Of a stretch of 64,000 nucleotides of DNA, positions 44,438-53,657 are shown one piece after another. Below the pieces are notes generated by a model, which searched no databases, was not told the origin of the DNA, and saw only the letters and a list, made by a program, of their open reading frames with translations. Positions within the stretch are counted from its first letter, which is position 1, and every line of letters begins with the position of its first letter. The DNA is from Desulfomonile tiedjei. GTDB taxonomy: Bacteria > Desulfobacterota > Desulfomonilia > Desulfomonilales > Desulfomonilaceae. The translations under genes were made by a program, and so were the position numbers. The stretch is from the NCBI GenBank assembly GCA_016212925.1, contig JACRDF010000041.1, positions 92,474 through 156,473 of the forward strand, written 5' to 3'.

Positions 44438-44608
44438 GATCCGCTCTCTCGACAATCTCCTGCGAGCAACTCGCTTCAATGCCCAGCTGCGTCCCATGTG
44501 CCGGGTCGTTGTGCTTGAGATCCGCACCGTTTTGCCGGAATCTCATGGCGAAGCGGGAACCAGACTTTCCTGAACATCAAAAGAAAGGGTCTTGCTCAGT
44601 TTTCCGAG

Positions 44609-44636
44609 AATATATCCCATTTGGTCGTTCGGTCAA
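44609..44636 (-). promoter_or_regulatory. Possible sigma-70 promoter for the gene at 43,289-44,437
   Basis: Minus strand TTGACC, 16 bases, TATATT. It would give a leader of about 165 bases. Only motif-based. The remaining sequence up to 44,869 holds the palindrome at 44,737-44,754 and no gene. Confidence 0.35.
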
Positions 44637-44736
44637 CCATGATTAACAACCCTACTCCCCGGTACGTTTGATCAAGAAGTCATTGGCGGAGTATACTATA
44701 GCGACGCGCAATGGACTTTGCGGAGCACGCCCAGAG

Positions 44737-44754
44737 GGCACGGCATGCCGTGCC
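44737..44754. repeat. 18-base perfect palindrome, second occurrence
   Basis: GGCACGGCATGCCGTGCC, identical to the one at 36,837-36,854. Half of it also occurs at about 41,058. It lies 116 bases upstream of the LarE start. Confidence 0.6.
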
Positions 44755-44869
44755 CGAAAAACCATGGCGTCAGGCTACCGCAAATCCCACTGCGTGGATC
44801 TATAGCGCTCATGGCCGCTGAGACAAACGCGGCCGACCATAGAAGATCTGTTTTTACGAGGATACCCTG

Positions 44870-45703
44870 GTGTCGGCAAATTCCGATGATCTTGCGCACA
44901 AGTTAGAGCATTTGCAGAGCATTCTGCGAGACCTCAACAGCGTGGTTGTTGCCTTTTCCGGTGGAGTGGACAGCACCCTTGTTCTCAAGGTTGCCAAGGA
45001 CGTGCTCGGAGACCATGTGCTGGCTGTTACCGCCCTTTCGGAGACCACGGCTCAACATGAGCGGGAGGCGGCCATCAGCTTGGCTAGCGACCTCGGAGCA
45101 GAGCATCTCGTGGTCGAAATCTCTGAAATGGACGTGCCGGAGTTTCTGAGAAATCCGCCGGACAGGTGTTACATCTGTAAAAAGAGTCGATTCCGCGAAC
45201 TGGTGAAGCTTGCTCAGAGAAAAGGATTCGCCTTTGTGGTCGATGGAGAAAATGCTGATGATCACCAGGATTATCGCCCAGGCATCCGCGCTACCAGAGA
45301 GCTGGGCATTCGGAGCCCTCTGAGCGAGGCAGGCCTTACCAAGCAAGAAGTCCGTCTTCTATCGAAGAAGCTCGGACTCCCCACCTGGGACAAGCATTCC
45401 TATGCCTGCCTGGCATCCCGCATCCCGTACGGCAATCCCATTACCCCGGAGAAACTGGCTCAGGTCGATGCCGCGGAGGAGTTTGTCCGCGGGCTTGTCC
45501 CCGGTTGTCAAGTCAGGGTGCGGCATCACGGAGACACCGCGCGCATAGAGATGGAACCTCAAACCATACCTGAGCTGACGAAAGAAGAGGTCCGCTTACG
45601 CCTCGTAGAGCACTTCAAGACCCTGGGTTTCAAATTTGTAACTCTGGACCTGGAAGGGTACAGCATGGGCAGCCTCAACCGAATGATAAACACGCGGAAG
45701 TAG
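44870..45703 (+). CDS. larE: LarE-type ATP-dependent sacrificial sulfur transferase
   Basis: PP-loop protein of 277 residues with SGGVDSTLV at residues about 27-35. Next come the segment DRCYICKKSRF, the GENADDHQDYRPG active-site region, and HSYACLASRIPYG, which holds the Cys whose sulfur is given up in LarE. It converts the pyridinium dicarboxylate precursor to its thio form for the nickel-pincer cofactor of lactate racemase and related enzymes. LarB, LarC and LarA are not within the window, so the cofactor role is inferred from family only. The start is GTG. Confidence 0.82.
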   Translation: MSANSDDLAHKLEHLQSILRDLNSVVVAFSGGVDSTLVLKVAKDVLGDHVLAVTALSETTAQHEREAAISLASDLGAEHLVVEISEMDVPEFLRNPPDRCYICKKSRFRELVKLAQRKGFAFVVDGENADDHQDYRPGIRATRELGIRSPLSEAGLTKQEVRLLSKKLGLPTWDKHSYACLASRIPYGNPITPEKLAQVDAAEEFVRGLVPGCQVRVRHHGDTARIEMEPQTIPELTKEEVRLRLVEHFKTLGFKFVTLDLEGYSMGSLNRMINTRK

Positions 45704-45884
45704 CTCTTTTTTGAGATCCGGGCCTCAGACGATTATGTCAAAGGTGACATAACTAGCAAATATTATTATAATTTCCCATACCTTTCCTCTTGACTCCTCA
45801 AAATGCCACAGCTACCATGAAAACATGGGGCGCGCCAGAGGGCTCGTCGGCAAGGCCAACAATAATATCTAGTATAATCGGTAA

Positions 45885-46000
45885 CATCTACACACCTGCC
45901 AGGCAGCAGGCCCGGATGTAGGTCGTTGGCATAGCCAAAAAAATGAGTCCTGGCATTCGTCCATCCGGAAGCAAGAATTACCATTCTCCGAATGAAGAAA
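45885..46000 (+). ncRNA. Structured leader of the AOR gene (candidate)
   Basis: Between a TATAAT box (45,873-45,878) and the AOR gene lie several stable hairpins: CCTGC/GCAGG enclosed by CTACA/TGTAG, then TTGGC-ATA-GCCAA. Leaders of molybdenum and tungsten enzyme genes can carry the Moco/Tuco RNA motif. I could not confirm its core here, so this is only a candidate. No good -35 box goes with the TATAAT. Confidence 0.25.
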
Positions 46001-46015
46001 GAGGGGAGGATCGCT

Positions 46016-47752
46016 ATGGACAAGATACTGAGAATCGACATGGGGGCCCAAGGCGGCCCCAAGGTGACAGAGGGACCTTTGGGCGAGTATGCCGGCCTGG
46101 GGGGCCGAGCCATGACCTCCGGCATCGTCTCGAAAGAAGTGCCGCCTTTGTGCCATCCTTTGGGAGCCGAAAACAAACTGGTTATTGCCCCCGGTCTGCT
46201 TACTGGGACTACCGCCGCGAATTCAGGGCGTATTTCCATCGGCTGCAAGAGCCCTTTGACGGGCGGGATCAAGGAGTCCAATGCAGGTGGGCAACCGGGC
46301 CAAGTGCTGGCCAAGCTGGGCTACGCTGCCATCGTCCTGGAAGGCAAGCCCAAGGACGACAACCTTTACAAAGTGTTTATCAACAAGGACGGCGTGAAGA
46401 TCGCTGCTGACAACAGCTTGAAGATGTTGGGCAATTACGACCTGGTAGCGAAGATGAAGGCTGAATACGGTGACAAGATCTGCTGCATGTCAATCGGGCC
46501 GGTAGGAGAAATGAAGATGTCCGCCGCTTCCATCGCTTGCACCGACATGGAATTGAGACCGACACGGCACGCTGGCCGCGGCGGCACCGGCGCGGTGATG
46601 GGCTCCAAGGGCGTGAAAGTGATCGTACTGGATGACAGCGAAATGAAGATGCGCACTCCAAAAGATCCCCAAAAATTCAATCAAGCGAACAAAAGCTGGG
46701 TCGAGGGCCTTAAGAAGCATCCTGTTACCGGCGAAGGCCTGCCGGCTTACGGCACGAACGTGCTGACAAACGTCCTTAACGAAGCCGGCGCGTACCCGAC
46801 CAAGAACTTCATGTGGGGTCGGTTCGACGGCTGCTCTAAGATCAGCGGTGAGACGCAGGCGGCCATTGAAGTCGAACGCGGCGGAAGCGCTACTCACGGC
46901 TGCCACCGAGGGTGCGTAATTCAATGTTCGGGGATTTATATGAACAAGGATGGGCAATATCTTACCAAGCAGCCCGAATATGAGACGGTCTGGGCCCATG
47001 GCGGGAATTGCGGCATAGACGACCTGGACTCCATCGCCATGCTGGACAGGCTTGACGATGATTACGGGGTTGACACCATCGAGATGGGTGCGACCATTGG
47101 GGTGGCCATGGAAGCGGGCGTAGCGAAGTTCGGAGACGCACAAGCAGCGATCAACCTGGTCCACGAAGTAGGGAAGGGCACTTATCTTGGCCGCATCCTG
47201 GGCAACGGGGCCGCGGTGACGGGAAAGGCGTTTGGTGTGGAGCGAGTCCCTGTGGTGAAAAACCAGGCTATGCCGGCTTACGATCCTCGCGGAGTCCAGG
47301 GAATAGGGGTTACTTACGCGACGACTCCCATGGGCGCGGATCATACCGCGGGGTATGCGGTAGCGGCCAACATCATGAAAGTCGGCGGAGATGTTGCCCC
47401 GATGCAGCCGGAAGGGCAGATAGAGCTTTCAAGAAACCTCCAGATAGCCACAGCGGCCGTGGACTCCACCGGCATGTGTTTGTTCATAGCGTTTGCCGTC
47501 CTGGATCAGCCCGAAACATTCCAGTCGCTGCTTGATTTGCTCAACGCTTTCTACGGTCTGAACCTGACTGGGGACGGTGTCACCGACCTGGGGAAAACAG
47601 TCCTCAAGATGGAGAGGGACTTCAATGCCAAAGCGGGCTTCGGTCCAGCAGACGACCGCCTTCCGATGTACTTCCTGACAGAACAGTTGCCGCCTCATAA
47701 CGTCACGTTCAAGGTGAAAGACGAGGACCTGGACAAAGTCTTCAATTGGTAG
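46016..47752 (+). CDS. aor: Aldehyde:ferredoxin oxidoreductase family enzyme
   Basis: Tungsten/molybdenum bis-pterin enzyme of 578 residues. The N-terminal segment GRISIGCKSPLTGGIKESNAGG-like region (split at residues 71-92) and the pterin-binding TRHAGRGGTGAVMGSK are typical. Iron-sulfur ligands are a Cx3Cx3C cluster (CHRGCVIQC) and a later Cys (TGMCLF), a spacing seen in a subgroup different from the classical Cx2Cx3C. It oxidises aldehydes, or reduces acids, with ferredoxin. The ATG at 46,016 has GGGAGG six bases upstream. A clear hairpin follows the stop. Confidence 0.85.
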   Translation: MDKILRIDMGAQGGPKVTEGPLGEYAGLGGRAMTSGIVSKEVPPLCHPLGAENKLVIAPGLLTGTTAANSGRISIGCKSPLTGGIKESNAGGQPGQVLAKLGYAAIVLEGKPKDDNLYKVFINKDGVKIAADNSLKMLGNYDLVAKMKAEYGDKICCMSIGPVGEMKMSAASIACTDMELRPTRHAGRGGTGAVMGSKGVKVIVLDDSEMKMRTPKDPQKFNQANKSWVEGLKKHPVTGEGLPAYGTNVLTNVLNEAGAYPTKNFMWGRFDGCSKISGETQAAIEVERGGSATHGCHRGCVIQCSGIYMNKDGQYLTKQPEYETVWAHGGNCGIDDLDSIAMLDRLDDDYGVDTIEMGATIGVAMEAGVAKFGDAQAAINLVHEVGKGTYLGRILGNGAAVTGKAFGVERVPVVKNQAMPAYDPRGVQGIGVTYATTPMGADHTAGYAVAANIMKVGGDVAPMQPEGQIELSRNLQIATAAVDSTGMCLFIAFAVLDQPETFQSLLDLLNAFYGLNLTGDGVTDLGKTVLKMERDFNAKAGFGPADDRLPMYFLTEQLPPHNVTFKVKDEDLDKVFNW

Positions 47753-47775
47753 CTGAGAATTTCTTTCGAAACCGC

Positions 47776-47803
47776 GGGAGAAGCCTCATTAGGGGCTTCT
47801 CCC
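47776..47803 (+). terminator. Hairpin terminator after the AOR gene
   Basis: GGGAGAAGCC / GGCTTCTCCC with an eight-base loop, 24 bases after the stop and followed by ATTTCTC. The T run is weak. It also faces the end of the convergent gene at 47,834. Confidence 0.7.
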
Positions 47804-47833
47804 ATTTCTCTCCCGCTACGGTGTATCCAGCGG

Positions 47834-48148
47834 TCACTTGGACGGACCGATGATCTCCCAGAAAGTGAGATCCGCGGCCCCGTCCAAAACCTCACGGCCT
47901 TTGCTCATAAAATCCTTCATGTGGGGCATCCGAACGTGCTCGTCCAGGTCCTTCTTGCTTCTCCAATTCTCGTAAAACATGAATAAGCCCTTGTTGCCGG
48001 TTGATTGGTGCAGGTCGTAGTTTATGCAGCCGGCCTCTTTCCTTGTGGGCTCAAGAAGAGCTAGCAGACCCTGCTTGACCGTTTCCTCCATCCCGGGCTT
48101 GGCCTTGATCAGGGCCAGAATCGTTACCTTGCTGTCATCCATGTGCAT
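47834..48148 (-). CDS. Antibiotic biosynthesis monooxygenase (ABM)-fold protein
   Basis: Small protein of 104 residues with the ABM ferredoxin-like fold: ILALIKAKPGMEETVKQGLLALLEP at the start, then the GCINYDLHQS strand and the LFMFYENW strand with the usual Tyr-Glu-x-Trp. Family members include quinol monooxygenase YgiN and haem-degrading enzymes; in anaerobes the role is unknown. A sigma-70-like promoter lies just upstream, and AAGGAG precedes the ATG by about eight bases. Confidence 0.78.
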   Translation of the reverse strand: MHMDDSKVTILALIKAKPGMEETVKQGLLALLEPTRKEAGCINYDLHQSTGNKGLFMFYENWRSKKDLDEHVRMPHMKDFMSKGREVLDGAADLTFWEIIGPSK

Positions 48149-48190
48149 CTCCTTGTGTTAGTCTTTTCCCTCACAGGCAATTGAGCTATG

Positions 48191-48219
48191 ATTATAGACT
48201 GCTTTTCTCGAATGACCAA
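48191..48219 (-). promoter_or_regulatory. Sigma-70-like promoter of the ABM gene
   Basis: Minus strand TTGGTC, exactly 17 bases, TATAAT. The expected start of transcription near 48,184 leaves a leader of about 36 bases. Confidence 0.6.
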
Positions 48220-48244
48220 AACCTGAAAAAAACAAGGAACCAGG

Positions 48245-49132
48245 ATGAGCAAGAAGCACAACAAGGCCGAAGAGGCTTTCTTTATGACCGCTCTGAAGGA
48301 GGAAGCCCGAACGGTGCTATTCGATGTGGGATCAAGCGTGGAACCGGAGACACTTGTCAGCCGCATCCTCGAAGATCTTGAGGCACTGGCGCCCAAGGAA
48401 GGCGCGCAAGACGAGAGATCTGAGCAAGAAATCTGGCAACAGGTGCGGGAGCGGTTGCTGAAAGAAGCATATGCAACGCGGCCGTATTGCATCCGATGCG
48501 GAACTTGCTGCATGAAAGGAAGCCCCACACTGCTCCGGCAGGACGTGGCGTTGTTCACCAAGGATATCCTCAAACCTACGCACGTGATTACGATTCGGCA
48601 CGGGGAGCCGGCTTACTCGAGTATCACGGAACAGGCTTCAGCCACGGATAGGGAATTGATCAAGATCCGAGAAAAGACTGAAACCAGAGAGTGCATCTTC
48701 TATGGGAAAGCCGACAAGAGCTGCCAGATATACGAATCCAGACCGTCACAGTGCCGCAGTCAGGAATGCTGGAACCCCGAGGCATCGGTGGAGGCCGCAG
48801 AAGGCGCTCCATTAACGAGAAAGGACCTGCTTGAGGCCGCCGGCCCTCTATGGGAAGTTATCCTGCGACATGAAGAACGCTGCTCGCACAATGAGCTGAG
48901 CCGCTCCATGGCGCGTCTGTCAGCCACAAGAGGCCAGTGTGTAGAAGAAGTCCTGGAAATTCTGAGATTCGACCATCATGCACGGGAGTTCATTGCAGAG
49001 AAGCTAAACCTGGACCCCGCGAGCCTGGATTTTTTCTTCGGCCGGCCGCTGAAGGAGTCCCTGGGATTATACGGGCTGAGGTTGCAGGAACAGGGTGATG
49101 GCTCCTATTTGCTGACTCCTCTCCAAGAGTAG
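48245..49132 (+). CDS. YkgJ-type cysteine-cluster protein
   Basis: Protein of 295 residues. An N-terminal helical part (1 to about 75) precedes the zinc/iron-chelating cluster CIRCGTCCMKGSP near residue 80. Further cysteines of the cluster are in CIFYGKADKSCQIYESRPSQC and ECWNPE. The domain (formerly UPF0153) is thought to bind metal; the activity is unknown. The C-terminal third is helical and does not match a domain I know. A 25-base-arm inverted repeat begins a few bases after the stop. Confidence 0.77.
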   Translation: MSKKHNKAEEAFFMTALKEEARTVLFDVGSSVEPETLVSRILEDLEALAPKEGAQDERSEQEIWQQVRERLLKEAYATRPYCIRCGTCCMKGSPTLLRQDVALFTKDILKPTHVITIRHGEPAYSSITEQASATDRELIKIREKTETRECIFYGKADKSCQIYESRPSQCRSQECWNPEASVEAAEGAPLTRKDLLEAAGPLWEVILRHEERCSHNELSRSMARLSATRGQCVEEVLEILRFDHHAREFIAEKLNLDPASLDFFFGRPLKESLGLYGLRLQEQGDGSYLLTPLQE

Positions 49133-49136
49133 ACAT

Positions 49137-49216
49137 GTGGGGCAGGCTTTCCAGCCTGCCGTTATCCTCTGAGCCAGGGTCTCTTGCAAAGCGGCAGGCT
49201 GGAAAGCCTGCCCCAC
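49137..49216. repeat. Inverted repeat with 25-base perfect arms
   Basis: Left arm 49,137-49,161 (starts GTGGGGCAGGCTTTCC) and right arm 49,192-49,216 are exact complements around a 30-base loop. It lies right after the YkgJ gene and could end its transcript, although no T run follows. Confidence 0.7.
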
Positions 49217-49333
49217 GAAAGCAGTTCGTAGCCATTTGTTAATACTGGGCGCTGGTCAAGAGTCCGTCCGACACGTGGACAGGAAAGGCTTCATAGGTAC
49301 CTTCTCAAAAGCTCCTTACCCTTGCAACCGGTT

Positions 49334-50932
49334 TCACTCTTTGTATCGCAGCGACCGTGGTCCCAGCCTCGTGGGTGAGAACGGGTTGAAATCGTATCCG
49401 CGATATATGTGGATTTCCCGGATCGGCTCGCCGTGGTACATCACCTTGTAAGATGGGAGAGCTTCCACTTGCTTGAAGTTGCCGTAAATCGTGGCGAGGG
49501 CCGAGGATGAAGGCGCCAGCGGCCGCGCTGATACAAACAGAACGTTGCGTCCCTTGAGGTTGTCGAAAGAAGGTTCCCAGACGTCAAATTGGGTGGGACG
49601 CCTCCAGGGCGCCAGGTATCTGACATCCGGATTGCCGGGAGTATTGAACTCCAAGAGTGCGCAGAGCTGATAGCTGTCCGCTGCAATAACGTCCGAGGCC
49701 TCTCTGAGACCGCCCACGTGCTCGCCAAGCCCGTCCCAGCCTCTGGTTTCCCAGATAATTCTGTCATCCTTGCTGAACCTTTTTTCCAGCCCCGCGGGCA
49801 AGAGGCCGACCCACGCGTGGATCAAGACGAGAAGCACCGGCCCGACCGCGAAGATGACTCCCCATTTCAGGAATCGCTCACCGAACCGATTGCGAAAAGC
49901 CTTGTGCCCTTCGCTGTGGCCTTCGCCAATTACCTGCACCGATAGTATCGCGGTCGAGGCGTACCCCATGAAAGCCCAATTGGCTTCCACATGACCCTTG
50001 AATGCCAGGACGCCGAAAACCACCAGAGGCAGGCCCAAGCTGAAAAGCAAAACGTGCTGCGGCTGGGGCTTGAACAAGTTCTTGAAAAACGCAAACCGCA
50101 ATGCCACTAAAAGAGCAAAATAGAACAGCGGTGAAACCAAGGCAGACTGGGCCAGGTGGTAACCCAAACCGTCGAGCACCCTCTGAGATGCGGAAGTCGA
50201 ACCCGATCCAATGAACAATATATGGTGCAGCGACGCCCAGTCATGGGTGGCATTCCACCAGACGATAGGCATTGCGAAGGCAGACGCGATCAGCGCGCCG
50301 ATCCACGGCTCTTTGGTACGGAGAAGCCTTCGGTGAGGTCCACTCCAGAGCAGGAATATCAACAGGCAGGGAATCAGCAACACGCCGGTGTACTTGCTCA
50401 GAATAGCCAGGCCCGCGGCAAGCCCCATGGCATAAAACCATCGGGCATCGCCTGAGTCAAGAAACCGTGCGGCTGTCCAAAGGGACACGACCCAGAAAAA
50501 AATCAGAGCATTGTCATGGACCGCGGCGGAGCCTCCGAGCAGAGCCAAAGGCGTCAAATTAAAAATCAGGGCGGAAAAAATTGCTCGGAAACGATCGCGA
50601 AAAAGCAGGAAGCTGGTTCGGTACAACAGATAGGTGGAGAATCCTGAAAGCACCAAAAAGGGGAAACGGACCGTAAACGGTGTGGAACGACCGAAGAGGT
50701 CTGTGGAAAGCCGGATCAGGTAAGCGACCATCCCGGAATTGTCAAAGTAGGACCAGTCCAGTCGCCGGGACCATGTCCAATAGCTGCACTCGTCCGGGAT
50801 AAGATTCACCCACCCGGTAAAACAAATCCGCCACGCAAAGACAGCGACAAGCGCCGCCAGCAGCGGCCAAATTGGCTGCCCTAATCTCTCGATCGCTTGT
50901 TTGACGGGTATTTCATCTGCGGGAGAATTCAT
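49334..50932 (-). CDS. Glycosyltransferase family 39 (ArnT/PMT-like) membrane protein
   Basis: Protein of 532 residues with 10 to 12 membrane segments in the first 400 residues and a soluble C-terminal part. The first outer loop holds the acidic pair typical of the fold (LIPDECSYWTWSRRLDWSYFDN). Such enzymes transfer a sugar from a polyprenyl-phosphate donor to lipid or protein at the outer face of the inner membrane. The ATG at 50,932 (MNSPADE) is preferred over the frame start at 50,992. It stands alone on the minus strand. Confidence 0.8.
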   Translation of the reverse strand: MNSPADEIPVKQAIERLGQPIWPLLAALVAVFAWRICFTGWVNLIPDECSYWTWSRRLDWSYFDNSGMVAYLIRLSTDLFGRSTPFTVRFPFLVLSGFSTYLLYRTSFLLFRDRFRAIFSALIFNLTPLALLGGSAAVHDNALIFFWVVSLWTAARFLDSGDARWFYAMGLAAGLAILSKYTGVLLIPCLLIFLLWSGPHRRLLRTKEPWIGALIASAFAMPIVWWNATHDWASLHHILFIGSGSTSASQRVLDGLGYHLAQSALVSPLFYFALLVALRFAFFKNLFKPQPQHVLLFSLGLPLVVFGVLAFKGHVEANWAFMGYASTAILSVQVIGEGHSEGHKAFRNRFGERFLKWGVIFAVGPVLLVLIHAWVGLLPAGLEKRFSKDDRIIWETRGWDGLGEHVGGLREASDVIAADSYQLCALLEFNTPGNPDVRYLAPWRRPTQFDVWEPSFDNLKGRNVLFVSARPLAPSSSALATIYGNFKQVEALPSYKVMYHGEPIREIHIYRGYDFNPFSPTRLGPRSLRYKE

Positions 50933-51243
50933 TCGGCGAGTATACACCAGGTTGAAACACTTGTTGTCGACAATTCGACTTTGGGCCTGCAAGTTGGAAC
51001 GTTGAAACCCATCATCGCGTACGGAGACGTATCATACCGGTTCCCTTCCAAACATTAAGGCTTAGTTCGGGGCAAAATCGGCACGGACCCGGTTGCCAGG
51101 TCAGTGGCACCCAAAACCCTTTTCCCATGGGATCAGGGGCACGGTGGACCCCGGCTTTGGCATCTGCTTGTGGCCCCGCCGACTTCTCATTGTTCAAGCG
51201 AGAGGTGGTATCGATTGCAAGGCGGCCCTTGCTTGCCGGTCTG

Positions 51244-52182
51244 CTAATGAACGGAGCCGCACATTGTGCCGCCTCGGCAGATCAGGGAGTCGCTTTCCGG
51301 CAGCATTTCGTGGGTCGCCTCTACCTGGATGGTGGTGTGAGTAATGTTGAATCTGTCAGCGAGGAGCTTTTCCAAACCTCTGAGGACTTCCACTCGATTG
51401 CCGTCGGGCTCGGCAAGCACTACGTGAGCGGACATTGCCACCCGGTTGCTGGTGATGCTCCACACGTGCAGATCGTACACGCAGCAAACGCCACCGTGAT
51501 CGAGCAAGGCGTCCTCGATGTGCTTAATATCTACTCCCGAGGGCACACCCTCCATAAGTATGTTTACCGCTTCTTTTAGCAGTCCCCAAGAGGAATAGAG
51601 GATCAGCAGGCCGATCAGGACGCTGACCAGCGGGTCAGCCCAGTACGCGGCGGTTGCCAGTATCACTATTGCGGCAATGATAGCGCCCACAGAGCCTAGA
51701 GCGTCCGAAAGAACATGAAGGAAAGCACCCTTCAAATTGAGATTGTGCTCCCTGGTGCCGAAGAGCAGGGCAGCCATGGCCAGATTTACAGCGAGGCCGA
51801 CCGATGCGACTACCAGCATGCCGACCCCCGCGACCGGCGCGGGGGTCAAGAAGCGGTGAACAGACTCGTAGAATATTACCGCAACGATTACCCACAGGGC
51901 CAGGCCATTAATCAGAGCCGCGAGTATTTCGGTGCGCTTGAATCCGTAGGTGTGGCGATCCGTTGGCGAGCGTTTCCCTATGTGCAGTGCCACCCATGAC
52001 AGCGCCAAAGCCATCACGTCGGAAAGCATATGTCCCGCGTCCGCAAGAAGAGCCAAGGAATTGAAAAGAATACCGCCGACTATCTCGGCCGCCATGTATC
52101 CCGCGGTTATCAACAACGCGATTCCAAGGCGTGTTTCACCGCTCCCGTCATGGGCATGATGATGGTGATGTTCGTGAGCCAT
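51244..52182 (-). CDS. Cation diffusion facilitator (zinc/cobalt/cadmium exporter)
   Basis: Protein of 312 residues with six membrane segments and a cytoplasmic C-terminal domain. The N-terminus is histidine-rich (MAHEHHHHHAH), as in CzcD-type zinc exporters. Transport-site residues are visible in ALLADAGHMLSDVMALALSW (HxxxD) and in HVLSDALGSVGAIIAA. It exports divalent metal in exchange for protons. The ATG at 52,182 is used because the longer frame upstream is not family-like. A manganese exporter gene is divergent from it, 241 bases away. Confidence 0.87.
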   Translation of the reverse strand: MAHEHHHHHAHDGSGETRLGIALLITAGYMAAEIVGGILFNSLALLADAGHMLSDVMALALSWVALHIGKRSPTDRHTYGFKRTEILAALINGLALWVIVAVIFYESVHRFLTPAPVAGVGMLVVASVGLAVNLAMAALLFGTREHNLNLKGAFLHVLSDALGSVGAIIAAIVILATAAYWADPLVSVLIGLLILYSSWGLLKEAVNILMEGVPSGVDIKHIEDALLDHGGVCCVYDLHVWSITSNRVAMSAHVVLAEPDGNRVEVLRGLEKLLADRFNITHTTIQVEATHEMLPESDSLICRGGTMCGSVH

Positions 52183-52423
52183 TAACCGTCCCGCCGCTGC
52201 GGCATGTTTTTTTCGAGTCGATCCAATGCCATCGTGACCGACCATGATATACCAATAAGCATTGCGAAGCCACCGAGTAAAGATACCAGCGGCCACCAAT
52301 CTTCGAATACGAGCCCGAGCGTTTTCCTTGTCTAAGACTTTCTGTGCCGACGGTTGACGAAAGCGGACGCCCACTGTTACATTGGCGGGCGTGACTTAAA
52401 GCCCCTGAGAAAAACGGCCGACT

Positions 52424-52987
52424 GTGGATTCACTGACCCTGTTTGGAACAGCCATAGCTCTGGGAATGGACGCCTTTGCCGTCGCCGCGGTTGTTTGCTC
52501 AGGACTTTGCGTTCATACGGCCAGACATACTTTTCGGCTCACTTGGCATTTCGGCCTTTTTCAGTTCTTGATGACCGTCATCGGATGGTTCGGCGCCGCG
52601 GGTGTTGCCGCGTACACTCTGGGCCTCAATCATTGGATCGCGTTCGGGTTGCTGACCTTGCTGGGGGCCAACATGATCCGGCAATCACGCCACCCGGAGT
52701 CGCGGACTGAAGGGTATGATCCCACCAGGGGGTGGAGTCTTGTAGGCCTTTCGGTCGCGACGAGCATAGACGCTCTGGCTGTAGGGGTTTCGCTGAGCCT
52801 GATCGGCATGCATGTCTGGTCGCCTGCGCTTCTGATCGGGGTGGCAGCCCTTGTGATGACATTCATCGGGACCAGGTTGGGAAGGCACGCCGGGATCTAT
52901 TTTGGAGGCTGGGCGGAACGTATTGGAGGAATAGTCCTGATCGTTATCGGCGTGCGAATATTGGTCCAAGGCCTGGGCAAGGCCTGA
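52424..52987 (+). CDS. mntP: MntP-type manganese efflux pump
   Basis: Membrane protein of 187 residues with six helices arranged as two repeats. Each carries an Asp motif: ALGMDAFAVA in helix 1 and ATSIDALAVGVSL in helix 4. That is the pattern of MntP (former DUF204). It expels excess Mn2+. The start is GTG. I looked for a yybP-ykoY manganese riboswitch in the short leader and saw none. Next to the CDF exporter, the pair suggests a metal-resistance spot. Confidence 0.85.
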   Translation: MDSLTLFGTAIALGMDAFAVAAVVCSGLCVHTARHTFRLTWHFGLFQFLMTVIGWFGAAGVAAYTLGLNHWIAFGLLTLLGANMIRQSRHPESRTEGYDPTRGWSLVGLSVATSIDALAVGVSLSLIGMHVWSPALLIGVAALVMTFIGTRLGRHAGIYFGGWAERIGGIVLIVIGVRILVQGLGKA

Positions 52988-53030
52988 AATACCACCGGAC
53001 CAAGGCCCTCCGAACAGGGCTATTTCATTA

Positions 53031-53567
53031 ATGTTCCGAACGCGAAGAGAGGTCGCTTTGATACTCGATTTCCGAACAAACAATCTGACCACGGTGGAAA
53101 CCCTGAAGCCGGGTCTGTGGCGTATCGTCACGAGATTCGACGACAACCTGTTCTCGGCCGAAGTGGCCCTGCAGGTCAAAGCCCCCGCATTGAACATTAC
53201 GATGGCCTCACTGGAAATAAAGAGGGACGTGATGGGCCTCGTCCCTGATCTTTCCGAAACCGCTCAGAAGCTGATCGGCGTGCGTGTCGGTCCCGGCATG
53301 ACCAAGATCGTCCGAGCGATCGTTGGCGACGAATCCGGCTCCGACCGTGTAGCGGAACTTGTTCTCGAAGCGATGGAAATGCTCGTAAACGGCCTCACCG
53401 TGCCGGAACTGCGAAAGGCAATGAGCATGGCCGGAGAGCCGGCAAGATTAGAGCATGACGGCCCCAAGGTATTTCTCAACGAGGTGCTCATCGGCGAACG
53501 GGCGATCAAGATGATGGCGGATAATCCGAGGCTGAAGGACAGTTGCGCTGCATTTCGGGACCTGTGA
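53031..53567 (+). CDS. DUF2889 protein (first of two)
   Basis: Protein of 178 residues of the DUF2889 type. The recognisable parts are the strand pair with LWRIVTRFDDNLFSAEVALQV, the segment LIGVRVGPGMTKIVRAIVGD and the helix VAELVLEAMEMLV. The family's usual GC-H motif is replaced by SGSDRVAELV. No function is known. It is 43 bases downstream of mntP and 90 bases upstream of a second DUF2889 gene. Confidence 0.65.
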   Translation: MFRTRREVALILDFRTNNLTTVETLKPGLWRIVTRFDDNLFSAEVALQVKAPALNITMASLEIKRDVMGLVPDLSETAQKLIGVRVGPGMTKIVRAIVGDESGSDRVAELVLEAMEMLVNGLTVPELRKAMSMAGEPARLEHDGPKVFLNEVLIGERAIKMMADNPRLKDSCAAFRDL

Positions 53568-53657
53568 CACCGGATGGGACAGCGTCGCGTGGGTCGCACT
53601 TCCCATGGGGCGTTCGGCAGCTTTTGCCTCTTCGACAACAACTCATAGGAATTACAA

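Noticed and set aside
52383..52424. Manganese riboswitch upstream of mntP
   Set aside because: The leader is short and I see no yybP-ykoY hairpin pattern.
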